NCBI RefSeq assembly: GCF_002797915.1
Contig: NZ_PGTY01000005.1
Location: 93,607 to 157,606, forward strand
DNA: 64,000 nucleotides
DNA from: Yoonia maricola
GTDB taxonomy: Bacteria > Pseudomonadota > Alphaproteobacteria > Rhodobacterales > Rhodobacteraceae
Reading direction: 5' to 3'
Position 1 is the first letter of the stretch. Each line of letters starts with the position of its first letter. Below, one piece after another: positions 1 to 8,021 of the stretch. Below the pieces are notes generated by a model that was not told the origin of the DNA, did no database searches, and worked only from the letters and a program-made list of their open reading frames with translations. The position numbers and the translations under genes are program-made.

Positions 1-70
1 GACGCGTGAGGCAGACCACCGCATGTATCGCGCGCAACAAGCGGCTAATTTGCAGCCGGCCGCAGGGTCA

Positions 71-457
71 CTACCCTGCCAATCGCACCGCCGTTCCGAC
101 CCCGCTGATCAGCGTCATATTGGGTGCGCCATATCCAACTGGCGTGTACTGGACCGACACCGCAATCACAGCATCAGCGCCCAAGGCGATGGCCTGTTGT
201 TTCAGCTCAGACAGCACGATTTCAACGCCATCCTGTACCGTGGCCTCGACCACCTTGGCGCGCCCATTCACTGTTGCTTGCACCGAGGCAAAGGCATCGC
301 GCAGCACACCTATCCCAAAGACACATTGGGATGAAATGATCGCAATGCGCTCTGCAACCTCAAAGTGCCCGTGATCCTCGGTTGTCATGATCACGCAAGG
401 CATTGCGCCTGATTTGTCGTTTTCGCGTTCCAAAGATGTCTTTTGCATTTGTTCCAT
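71..457 (-). CDS. YbjQ/DUF74-family protein
   Basis: A 128-residue protein whose last ~100 residues match the YbjQ (UPF0145/DUF74) family, a small pentamer-forming fold sometimes called heavy-metal binding. The family pattern is visible: an N-terminal strand ending in a run of isoleucines, a segment rich in VFGIGVLRD-like residues, a helix with many alanines before GADAVI, and a closing glycine/valine-rich strand. The ATG at 457 is preferred because it lies just beyond the stop of the upstream cbpM-like gene; an ATG at 448 is an alternative. It is third in a probable cbpA-cbpM-ybjQ transcript. Its biochemical role is unknown. Confidence 0.75.
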   Translation of the reverse strand: MEQMQKTSLERENDKSGAMPCVIMTTEDHGHFEVAERIAIISSQCVFGIGVLRDAFASVQATVNGRAKVVEATVQDGVEIVLSELKQQAIALGADAVIAVSVQYTPVGYGAPNMTLISGVGTAVRLAG

Positions 458-462
458 CTGTG

Positions 463-768
463 TCAGGCACCCATCAATGCGAGTTTGCGCGCCAATGCGT
501 CGCGTTCTTCGATCAGATCCAGCACCAGTGCGACACCAGCCACATTCAGTCCCAGATCGCGCATCAGCCGCGCTGCCTTGCGGGCGCGGGCGATGTGAGG
601 TGGGGTGAACTCCCATTCAGGGGCGCTTTGGGCCACGGGTGTCACGACACCGTGGTCCACCAGCGTGATCACCAGATCGGTGTTGGCGTCACAGAATACC
701 GTCAATTCCGACAGCGACAGCGTTTCGACCATTTCGACGCGCAGGTTGCGGGGTTTTGCTTTTTTCAT
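463..768 (-). CDS. cbpM: CbpM-like chaperone modulator
   Basis: A 101-residue protein with the features of CbpM, the small MerR-like modulator that binds the J domain of CbpA and restrains its co-chaperone activity. The first half contains LSLSELTVF-type helix-turn-helix sequence and the second half the conserved helix with RARKAARLMRDLGLN followed by a hydrophobic VALVLDLI helix. Start at 768 is chosen because GGAG lies about nine bases upstream. It follows cbpA by 4 bp, so the two are almost certainly co-transcribed, as in Escherichia coli. Confidence 0.85.
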   Translation of the reverse strand: MKKAKPRNLRVEMVETLSLSELTVFCDANTDLVITLVDHGVVTPVAQSAPEWEFTPPHIARARKAARLMRDLGLNVAGVALVLDLIEERDALARKLALMGA

Positions 769-772
769 GGGC

Positions 773-1657
773 TTACACTCCGAGTTTTGCACGCGGGTTG
801 AAGGGCTGCGCGCGGGCCAGTTTTTCATAAAGTGCGCGGGCTTCTGTTGAGAGTTTCGGCGGGTTCACAAGGTGCAGTTCTGCATAAAGATCGCCCTTCT
901 GCGCCGCTGGTATCCCCCGGCCCTTCAGCCGTAGCTTTTGGCCCTGCCGCGCATTTGCGGGGATGTTCAGATCAACAGCACCAGTGGGCGTTGGCATGCG
1001 CACCTTACCGCCAAGGGCGGCTTCCCACGGGGTGATAGGCAAGGTTACATACAGGTCGCGCCCTTCGATCCGGTAGATCGGATGCGGTTGAAAGGTGACC
1101 TCAATCAGCAGATCACCGCCCTCAACGCCCTGCCCTGCCAAGCGCAGGTGCTGGCCGGGCAGCACGCCCTTGGGGATGGCCAGATCGATGTGGCGGGTTT
1201 GCATCGTCGCATGGCCGGTCTCGTCGATTTGCGGGGCTTGCAGCGTCAGGGTCGTCTTGGCCCCCGCGATGGCATCCTCAAGTGCGACCTCAACCACTGC
1301 ATGCTGATCGTGTCGCCTGGATCCCGCCCCAAAACGCTGGCCAAAGAAATCGCGGAACATGTCAGGGTTGATATCCCGCTCATCAAAGGCATAGCCGCTT
1401 TGCCACGGACCCGTCTGCGCAGGATCAGGGCGCGGCTGATCCCAATCTGCACCAAAGCGGTCATATGCCGCGCGCTTTTCAGGATCGCTCAGTACCTCAT
1501 AGGCAGCCCCTGCCGCCTTGAACTTGGCGTCAGCTTCTGCACCGGGGTTCACGTCGGGATGATATTTGCGGGCCATCTTGCGGTAAGCGCGTTTGATGTC
1601 ATCGGCAGAGGCATCCTTGGGCACACCAAGCGCCTGATAAAGAGCTGTGTCAGCCAT
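773..1657 (-). CDS. cbpA: CbpA, DnaJ-like co-chaperone (curved-DNA-binding type)
   Basis: A 294-residue Hsp40. The J domain occupies residues 1-70 with the HPD motif at 33-35, followed by a G/F-like linker with many D, F and G residues (about 70-115) and two DnaJ C-terminal beta domains (about 120-285). There is no CXXCXGXG zinc-finger region, which separates it from true DnaJ and agrees with CbpA. It should stimulate DnaK ATPase in the cytoplasm. It is first in the cbpA-cbpM-ybjQ run, and its start is 54 bp from an FNR-like box shared with the divergent universal stress gene, suggesting induction at low oxygen (inference). Confidence 0.9.
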   Translation of the reverse strand: MADTALYQALGVPKDASADDIKRAYRKMARKYHPDVNPGAEADAKFKAAGAAYEVLSDPEKRAAYDRFGADWDQPRPDPAQTGPWQSGYAFDERDINPDMFRDFFGQRFGAGSRRHDQHAVVEVALEDAIAGAKTTLTLQAPQIDETGHATMQTRHIDLAIPKGVLPGQHLRLAGQGVEGGDLLIEVTFQPHPIYRIEGRDLYVTLPITPWEAALGGKVRMPTPTGAVDLNIPANARQGQKLRLKGRGIPAAQKGDLYAELHLVNPPKLSTEARALYEKLARAQPFNPRAKLGV

Positions 1658-1711
1658 TGGGGTCGTCTCACGTTGGTTGCCCTGACCCTAAGTATTCGGG
1701 GTGGCGGGCGA

Positions 1712-1725
1712 TTGACTAATCTCAA
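1712..1725. promoter_or_regulatory. FNR/FnrL-like box between cbpA and usp
   Basis: The sequence TTGAC-TAAT-CTCAA has the TTGAx-N4-xTCAA layout of FNR-family sites (consensus TTGAT-N4-ATCAA). It is centred near 1718.5, about 61 bp from each divergent start codon. A second site of the same type lies at 7571-7584. Position and symmetry support a real operator; binding is not shown. Confidence 0.6.
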
Positions 1726-1778
1726 TCCCGGCGGGGCATGCCGCACTAGGGTGGCGATGCACGAAACAGGAGGCCATC

Positions 1779-2630
1779 ATGACAAACGCGACATTCCTCG
1801 CCCTGCAAGGCCCAGACGGCACCACGGCTGATCTTGCGCCTATCGTAGACGCGGCCCGCGGGCAGAACGGACGGCTTAGTGTGCTGCATGTCGGCGCTGT
1901 GCCGCTTCTATCCTATTCGATTACCGCGTCGCCCTATGCGATGCCCGTCGTCCCCGAAGGATGGCTGGGCGAGCGCAACAAGATGGCAGCACATCTGGCC
2001 GAAAAGCAGGCACAGACGCGGGCGTTTTTGGGAAAAGAGGGTCTTACCGGTGAAGTCGCCACTCTTTGCGCTGAACCATCGGCGATGCATGATCTTGTCG
2101 CGATCCGGGCGCTCTTTGCTGATGTCAGCGTGTTGCTGGACAGCCTGCGCGACAGCGACACGGCGTTCAACAACATCGTTTACGGTTTGCTGTTCGAAGC
2201 GCCGGGTCCGGTGGTCCTGAATGTGGAACAGAACGGCAAAGCGCTGGCCCCTGAAAACGTGTTGATCGCGTGGAATAGCGGCGTACCGGCTGCGCGTGCG
2301 GTGCGCGCCGCCCTGCCCCTGTTAAAAACCGCGAAAGAGGTCACCATCGCCAGTTTCGACGCCGATCCCTCACGCTGGGGTGATGGCGATAATCCCGGCG
2401 CTGATCTGGCAACTTGGCTTGCGCATCACGGCTGCAACGTGGTCGTGCAGGAGTACGTCACGGGCCGCAAATCCGTGTCAGATGCCATTGTGGGACGTGC
2501 GCGTGAACGCACCGCTGATCTGGTCGTCATGGGGGCCTATGGGCGTAGCCGCTGGAACGAGCGTTTCTTTGGTGGCACGACGGAGTCGATGATCAAACAG
2601 CAGGACATGCCTGTTTTGCTGGCCCATTAA
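1779..2630 (+). CDS. Tandem universal stress protein (UspA family)
   Basis: A 283-residue cytoplasmic protein made of two Usp domains. The C-terminal domain keeps an ATP-binding signature: VVMGAYGRS followed about ten residues later by GGT (residues about 249-267). The N-terminal half is degenerate in these positions, as is common in tandem Usp proteins. A strong AGGAGG ribosome site precedes the ATG. The gene diverges from cbpA across an FNR-like box. Rhodobacterial Usp proteins are often induced under micro-oxic conditions, which fits the context. Specific partner or ligand cannot be told from sequence. Confidence 0.85.
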   Translation: MTNATFLALQGPDGTTADLAPIVDAARGQNGRLSVLHVGAVPLLSYSITASPYAMPVVPEGWLGERNKMAAHLAEKQAQTRAFLGKEGLTGEVATLCAEPSAMHDLVAIRALFADVSVLLDSLRDSDTAFNNIVYGLLFEAPGPVVLNVEQNGKALAPENVLIAWNSGVPAARAVRAALPLLKTAKEVTIASFDADPSRWGDGDNPGADLATWLAHHGCNVVVQEYVTGRKSVSDAIVGRARERTADLVVMGAYGRSRWNERFFGGTTESMIKQQDMPVLLAH

Positions 2631-2744
2631 CAACAGGTAAGCTGCGGTTTTACTCCCTGCGCAAGCTGCATCTGGACGGACGTGGGCCGGAGACAGGGCG
2701 TTTTCACCACCATCGATGGTGATGGCCTTGCCGAATACGAGACG

Positions 2745-3140
2745 TCACTCTTGCAGCGTTTCAAGATAGGTCACAAGGTCAATGATCGGCTGGCTGGTCA
2801 TGATCAAAATCCCATCGTCCCCGCGCATGGCCACGCCTTTGCCTTCAAAGAAGGGTCCAAACAGCGGCATTGGGCTGCCATGCGACAAAAGCGGGACACG
2901 CCCATCAACCTTGGCGACCAGATAGGAAATGGGGAAGGTCCCGCCGGCCTTGGCGCTGAGCTGTGTCAGATCACTGGGCGGGATCATCAGCACCTGTGAC
3001 ATTGGGCCAGCCCCTTGGGCATCATTGCCGTGACAAGTGGCACAATGATTTTCAAACAGGACACGGCCAGCGTCGGTGTTTTGTGCGACGGTGAAGGTCG
3101 GGATGATGAAAAGGATGAGTGATACAACAAGCGGTTTCAT
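2745..3140 (-). CDS. Small periplasmic c-type cytochrome
   Basis: A 131-residue class I cytochrome c. Residues 1-19 form a Sec signal peptide ending in VAQ, and the single haem-binding CXXCH is at residues 33-37 (CATCH). Methionines at PMSQ, SPMPLF and GVAM are candidates for the distal ligand. It lies 66 bp downstream of the HlyD adaptor gene on the same strand, the last gene in the ABC exporter run. A soluble periplasmic electron carrier or a copper/redox sensor subunit are both possible; its partner oxidase is not in the window. Confidence 0.85.
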   Translation of the reverse strand: MKPLVVSLILFIIPTFTVAQNTDAGRVLFENHCATCHGNDAQGAGPMSQVLMIPPSDLTQLSAKAGGTFPISYLVAKVDGRVPLLSHGSPMPLFGPFFEGKGVAMRGDDGILIMTSQPIIDLVTYLETLQE

Positions 3141-3205
3141 GATGTGCCTTTCGCTGGGGACGGGTCCAGACTAGCGGCAGGCGCAGGGGGCAGGATTGAT
3201 CTTGC

Positions 3206-4429
3206 TCAACTCCCTGCGGCCAATACGCGACGGTCAACAATGGCCCCGCCTGATATCAGTTGGTCATTGGGGTGGGTCACAACGGTGCTGCCCACCTCCA
3301 ACCCGTCCAGCACCTCGGCGAATTGCGTGTTTTGCTGGCCGATGCGGATGATCTGTTCGGTCGCAACCCCGTTTGACGCGACAAAAACAGCCCAATCGCC
3401 GTTGCGCTGAAATAAAGCGCTCAGTGGTACCTGTAGCGCGTCATCATTGCGCCATTCGGTGATCCGCAAGAAGACGGCAAAGCCATCGCCCAGATTGGCG
3501 CGGTCTTCCAACGGCGTGGTCATGTCAAAGATTGCATCCAGCCGCTGTTCCTCAATCCCCAAGGCAGAGGTTTTGGTTTCCGCGGCAGGTGAGATGCGCG
3601 ACAGGGTCGCAGACAGGCTGTTTGTTCCGCCCCAACGTTCCACCACGGCCTGTGCGCCGGGTTGCAGACGGACTGCGTCGCTCGACAGCAGATCCGCGAC
3701 GATTTCCAGCTCGGTCGGGTCACCGATGCTGAGCAAGGCGGCACCGGTCAGCACAGGGCGTTCGCTGGTCCCAGCGACGCTCAACACGACGCCATCGGCG
3801 GGGGCAGTGATATTGACGCAGCAACTTGTGTCAATCTCGGCCGCTGGATTGGGTGTCTGTACCATGGTTTCAGCGCGGGCAAGTGTGCTTTGAGCCATGT
3901 TGATACGGGCCTCTGCTGCCTCAACCGCGCTTTGGGCGACGGCCAGTTGCTGCACCGCATCCTCCAATTGGGTCAGCGATGCAACATCACGCGCCACCAG
4001 CGTTTCGGTCCGCACGAAATGAGAGCGTGCAAGATCACGTTCTTCCACCGCACGCGCCAGATCGGTTTCGGCGACATGCAGTGCCGCCTCCGCCTCTTGC
4101 ACGCTGGCCTGTGCTTGCAGCAGCGTGCGACTGTCAAGCAGGGTTGGGGCGGCCGGGCGCACCACAGCGACAACGGTTTCGCCTGCCACGACGGGATCAC
4201 CCACCGCGACCGGGGACCGCAGGGCGGTGCCGGTAATGGGGCTCGCGATCTCAAAGATATCCTTGATCCGGGTCACGCCATCGGCATCCACGGTTACCTC
4301 AAGCGGGCCGCGCGCAATCACATGCAGATCAACTGGGATCGGGTCATCCTGAAAGGCAACATAGCCAAGCCCCAGCATCACTATGGCACCAAGACCAAGC
4401 AGCCCAATTGTACGTGGTTTCAAAGACAT
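3206..4429 (-). CDS. HlyD/RND-type periplasmic adaptor of an ABC exporter
   Basis: A 407-residue membrane fusion protein. One N-terminal membrane anchor (about 8-26) is followed by a biotinyl-lipoyl-like hairpin (IASPITGTALRSPVAVGDPVVAGE), a long alanine/glutamate/glutamine-rich coiled coil (about 105-195), the second lipoyl half (ADGVVLSVAGTSERPV) and beta-barrel domains. It begins 5 bp after the permease stop, so it is co-translated with the MacB/DevC-like permease and LolD-like ATPase. The three would form an inner-membrane-to-periplasm ABC efflux machine; substrate unknown. Confidence 0.88.
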   Translation of the reverse strand: MSLKPRTIGLLGLGAIVMLGLGYVAFQDDPIPVDLHVIARGPLEVTVDADGVTRIKDIFEIASPITGTALRSPVAVGDPVVAGETVVAVVRPAAPTLLDSRTLLQAQASVQEAEAALHVAETDLARAVEERDLARSHFVRTETLVARDVASLTQLEDAVQQLAVAQSAVEAAEARINMAQSTLARAETMVQTPNPAAEIDTSCCVNITAPADGVVLSVAGTSERPVLTGAALLSIGDPTELEIVADLLSSDAVRLQPGAQAVVERWGGTNSLSATLSRISPAAETKTSALGIEEQRLDAIFDMTTPLEDRANLGDGFAVFLRITEWRNDDALQVPLSALFQRNGDWAVFVASNGVATEQIIRIGQQNTQFAEVLDGLEVGSTVVTHPNDQLISGGAIVDRRVLAAGS

Positions 4430-4434
4430 CTGCG

Positions 4435-6801
4435 CTACTCCCTTACTTTCATTACGGAAACGAGGTTTTGTTTATCCAGACTGCGGCGCACGATCATGAC
4501 CGAGGCAAAGCTGGCCAAGAGCACGACAAAGCTGGCTTTGGCATAGACAGCCGGTTCAAAAACGAGCGGCAGATTGTAAAGATCGCTGGAGAAACTGTTG
4601 AACATGCCCGCGGCGATCAATGTGCCAATCCACCACCCCAAAGGCTGTGCCAGAACCGCCAGCAACATGGTCTCGCCGATCAGGATGTAGGATACTTCGC
4701 CACGGGTGAAGCCAAGGATGCGCAGGCTGGCCAATTCGCGCGACCGCTCTGACAGCTGAATGCGCGCGCCGTTGTAGGTGACACCAACAGTGATCAGGAC
4801 AGCAATGATGATGTAGATCGTATTGATGATGCCGATGTTTTCCGCGATCGTTTCGGCAAACGACTGGCGGGTGTCTGACATCATGACGATGCCGGCAAGA
4901 TTGGGCACGTCCTTAAGGCGGTCATGCAGATCAAGCACCTGTGTATCATCAAGCGAGACATTGATCGTCGAAATGCGCGGTGATTGGCGCAACAATCCGT
5001 TCACGTAATCAAGGTCCATATAAGCGCCGATCCCGAAATACTGCGCGATGGTATTGGTCACGATCAATGGGTGCGTTTCCTGCCTGCCGCCAAGGAACCT
5101 GGCATCGACCGTATCGCCAATCCCGACATTCAGATGCGCGGCGAGCCTGTCGGTGAGCACAACGCCACCGGGCGGTACTGCGACCTGATGGCCGTCATTG
5201 TCCATCACACGGCTGAGGTCGGTGGCGGGGTGGCTGGCCTGAATTTGTGTGCGCTTTTCGTGGTTGCCGTTGCGCAGGATGACTGCGTGAAACTGCTGTC
5301 CTTCGGTTTGCAGAACAGCGGGCAGGTCAGCAGCGGTTTCCAGTACGATCTGCGTCATGTCATGCGACAGCACCAGCATCGCGTCCTGTCGGTTGCTTTC
5401 GTAAAAGGCGCTGTCGATAATCTTGTTCAGGGATGGTTGAAAGAACGAAGGCGACACGATGGTTGATACTGCCAGCGCGATCCCCAGAAGCGTCAGCCCA
5501 CTGCGCAGCGGCCAGCGGATCAGCGCGCGCAGGATCATGATCGTCGGTTGGCTCAGACGCATCGCGGCCATGGCCCGGTCGATCAGCGCGCGTTTGAACT
5601 GCGGTGGGGCTGGGGGCAGCATCGCGATGGCGGGGGCAAGACGGGCGGCCTTGATGGCGGCCTGTATGGCCCCTGCCATGGTGGCCAGTAGTGCGGCCAT
5701 TGCAGAGACCGCATAGACCCAGGCCGAGGTGCTGAAGATCAGGAAAGGAAAATCGAAATACTGCGCGTATTGGGTGGACATACTGCGCGCCAGCCATGTG
5801 CCGGCGCCCCAGCCGATCCCGATCCCGACCACGGCAATCAATGCGGCCAACATCAGGTAATGCAGGCAAATTTCCAGGTTGGAATACCCCACCGCCTTGA
5901 GCAAGCCGATCTGGCTGCGTTCCAACGCGATGATCCGACCCATCACCATGCTGACCAGAAACGCCGAGATACCAAAAAAGATGGGTGGCAGGACAGAGGC
6001 CATGTTGCGCTGTTGTTTGATCTCGGAATCAATGAACGCATCCGACACCTGCAAATCGCGCCCATAGGCCCCCAGTGACCCGTAAGGATCAAGCAGTTGA
6101 TCCACTGCATCGATCACATTGGCCTCCAACGCGCCGGATGACAGTTTCAGGGTGACGTCATTGAACGCGCCGGTCATGTCAAAGGCCGCATCCACCGCAG
6201 GCTTGGGCATCCACAAAATCCCAAAAGTCGCGTTATCGGGCATCAGGGCGCCGGGGCCGATGGTATAGATGAACTCAGGCGACTGGGCGGTGCCTGTGAT
6301 GGTCAGCTGCCGTTTCTGGCCATTGAGGTTAGCAAAGAAGTGGTCGCCGATCACGAGATCATTGGCGATGGCGAAATTGGCGTTCACCATGACCTCATCC
6401 GTTGAAGCAGGGTCTGGCGTCCGCCCGGTGGTGACAATCGGCACATTCAGCCGGGGCAGCCCCTCAACAGGCAGCGACAGGATTTGTCCGCTGATGCTGA
6501 CGTTGCTGCCAGGCACATCCAGTATCGCACTGCCCGAGGTGCGCGTTTCAACCGCCCAGACCCCATCAATCGCGGCTAGTTCGGCTGCCAGATAGTTGGG
6601 TGCGCGTTTGACGGCACTGAACACATCGGCAAAGCGGTTGCGTTCATAATAGGTCTCGCGCGTGTCACTGAGCGATTTATACGTCCCCAGCGCCATCAAC
6701 AAGATCGCGACACCGCAGGCCAAAACCATAGCGATTGCAAGGGCTTGTCGCCAAAGTCGTGCGAAATCGCGGAGAAGTTTTCGGTCCAGTGCCTGCATCA
6801 C
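4435..6801 (-). CDS. Large FtsX-domain ABC permease
   Basis: A 788-residue membrane protein with two FtsX modules, the ten-helix type seen in LolE-like/YbbP-like permeases. An N-terminal membrane helix (about 18-42) precedes a large periplasmic domain. Membrane clusters follow at about 265-385, an internal helix at about 430-450, a second periplasmic region, and three C-terminal helices (about 660-770). The segment [17 protein letters not shown] is the conserved cytoplasmic coupling segment of FtsX permeases. The start overlaps the ATPase stop by 4 bp. An ATG at 6798 is the alternative first codon. Confidence 0.88.
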   Translation of the reverse strand: MMQALDRKLLRDFARLWRQALAIAMVLACGVAILLMALGTYKSLSDTRETYYERNRFADVFSAVKRAPNYLAAELAAIDGVWAVETRTSGSAILDVPGSNVSISGQILSLPVEGLPRLNVPIVTTGRTPDPASTDEVMVNANFAIANDLVIGDHFFANLNGQKRQLTITGTAQSPEFIYTIGPGALMPDNATFGILWMPKPAVDAAFDMTGAFNDVTLKLSSGALEANVIDAVDQLLDPYGSLGAYGRDLQVSDAFIDSEIKQQRNMASVLPPIFFGISAFLVSMVMGRIIALERSQIGLLKAVGYSNLEICLHYLMLAALIAVVGIGIGWGAGTWLARSMSTQYAQYFDFPFLIFSTSAWVYAVSAMAALLATMAGAIQAAIKAARLAPAIAMLPPAPPQFKRALIDRAMAAMRLSQPTIMILRALIRWPLRSGLTLLGIALAVSTIVSPSFFQPSLNKIIDSAFYESNRQDAMLVLSHDMTQIVLETAADLPAVLQTEGQQFHAVILRNGNHEKRTQIQASHPATDLSRVMDNDGHQVAVPPGGVVLTDRLAAHLNVGIGDTVDARFLGGRQETHPLIVTNTIAQYFGIGAYMDLDYVNGLLRQSPRISTINVSLDDTQVLDLHDRLKDVPNLAGIVMMSDTRQSFAETIAENIGIINTIYIIIAVLITVGVTYNGARIQLSERSRELASLRILGFTRGEVSYILIGETMLLAVLAQPLGWWIGTLIAAGMFNSFSSDLYNLPLVFEPAVYAKASFVVLLASFASVMIVRRSLDKQNLVSVMKVRE

Positions 6802-7505
6802 CAGACAATCTCGGCCGGGGCAAGGCGGGTGTCATTGATCGCAACACTGCTGATCTTGCCGTCCTGAAACTGGATAACGCGGTGCGCCATACGCTGAATT
6901 TCAGCGTTATGGGTGATGATCACCGTGGTCGTGCCAAAGCGCTCATTGATGTCTTGCAGCACCTCCAGCACCTGCACGCCTGTTGTACTGTCCAACGCGC
7001 CGGTGGGTTCATCGCACAGCAGGATCTCTGGCCGTTTGGCGATAGCGCGTGCAATGGCAACACGCTGTTGTTCGCCCCCCGACATCTCGGAGGGGAAGTG
7101 ATCCATACGGTCGGCAAGGCCAACTTGCGCCAGCGCGTCTTCTGCGGGCATCGGGTTAGGGGATACATCTGTGACCAGTTGCACGTTTTCGCGCGCGCTC
7201 AGGCTGGGGACCAGATTGTAGAACTGGAAGACGAAACCAACATAGTCGCGGCGATACCGTGTCAGGTCGCGGTCGGACATATCTGTCAGGTCGGTTTCAC
7301 GAAACCAGACGCGACCTGATGTGGCGTGGTCCAGCCCGCCGAGGATATTCAGCAGCGTAGATTTGCCACTGCCCGAGGGGCCAAGCAAGACAGCCATTTC
7401 GCCTGCATAAAGCTCCAGATCAACGCCAGCGAGGGCGAAAACCTTTACGTCGCCGGTTTGGTAAACCTTGGTGACGTCCTCGGTGCGAAAGACGGTGTCC
7501 GACAT
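6798..7505 (-). CDS. LolD/MacB-type ABC ATPase
   Basis: A 235-residue nucleotide-binding protein. Walker [10 protein letters not shown] is at residues 42-50, the Q-loop in FQFYNLVP, the signature [15 protein letters not shown], Walker [13 protein letters not shown], and the switch histidine in IITHN. The DEPTGALD form is typical of the LolD/MacB/FtsE class that partners FtsX permeases. It is the first gene of a four-gene minus-strand run ending in a cytochrome c gene. An FNR-like box is centred about 72 bp upstream of its start. Confidence 0.92.
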   Translation of the reverse strand: MSDTVFRTEDVTKVYQTGDVKVFALAGVDLELYAGEMAVLLGPSGSGKSTLLNILGGLDHATSGRVWFRETDLTDMSDRDLTRYRRDYVGFVFQFYNLVPSLSARENVQLVTDVSPNPMPAEDALAQVGLADRMDHFPSEMSGGEQQRVAIARAIAKRPEILLCDEPTGALDSTTGVQVLEVLQDINERFGTTTVIITHNAEIQRMAHRVIQFQDGKISSVAINDTRLAPAEIVW

Positions 7506-7570
7506 TGGTGGTGAGCCTCTGTTGTGATATTTTGCCCCAGCGGCTTTTGGCAGAAGCAGCGACGTACCGA

Positions 7571-7584
7571 TTGACGAAAATCAA
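7571..7584. promoter_or_regulatory. FNR/FnrL-like box upstream of the ABC exporter run
   Basis: TTGAC-GAAA-ATCAA matches the FNR-family layout in nine of ten half-site positions. It lies in the divergent space between the ATPase gene (start 7505) and the DUF2892 gene (start 7665), so it could serve either or both. The second box of this type in the first 8 kb is at 1712-1725. Confidence 0.68.
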
Positions 7585-7664
7585 TCCTGGGATGGGGGCA
7601 ACTGGTATCTTTGCACCTGTAACGGCGGGCCAATGGCCCGTGTCAGAAAACAAAGGAACTTGCT

Positions 7665-7877
7665 ATGACTGCGAATGTTGGCACGTTTGATCGTGCGTTA
7701 AGACTGGTCATCGGCGCGGCCCTGATTGTGGCCCCCCTGTTGAATGTCATGGGGCTGGGAGTCAATACGATGGTGGCCTACATCCTGATAGCCATTGGGG
7801 GCATTCTCGCCCTGACGGCCGTTTTTGGGCTGTGCCCGATATACAGCCTGCTGGGCATCAAAACCAAATCTGAATGA
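7665..7877 (+). CDS. YgaP-like DUF2892 inner-membrane protein
   Basis: A 70-residue protein with the DUF2892 pattern: a short N-terminal stretch (NVGTFDRALRLVIGA), two membrane helices (about 13-32 and 35-54), and the conserved C-terminal CPIYSLLGI. This module is the membrane half of YgaP rhodanese and also occurs alone in redox/sulfur loci. AAAGGAA precedes the ATG by about seven bases. It is transcribed away from the ABC exporter with an FNR-like box between. Function unknown. Confidence 0.85.
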   Translation: MTANVGTFDRALRLVIGAALIVAPLLNVMGLGVNTMVAYILIAIGGILALTAVFGLCPIYSLLGIKTKSE

Positions 7878-8021
7878 TGTTCGTGGCTTCCTGACGCGAC
7901 ATCGCTAAGCGCTCGTACAGCGTGGTCAAAGTGTTGCGATGCAGAATTGGCGAAATTCCCAAAAAAGACCTGGCCCCTGAACAAAGGAGACCCCTACCCA
8001 GCAGTCCTGTCCAAGCTAACG

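Noticed and set aside
62..79. Hairpin GCAGGGT/ACCCTGC over the ybjQ-like stop codon
   Set aside because: Seven-bp stem without a T run and overlapping the coding end; too weak to call a terminator.
938..1831. Long plus-strand frame over cbpA
   Set aside because: It is antisense to a clear DnaJ-like gene; composition follows from G/C bias at third positions.
2708..2721. Palindrome CACCATCGATGGTG after the cytochrome gene
   Set aside because: No loop space and no T run; no matching regulator site elsewhere in the window.
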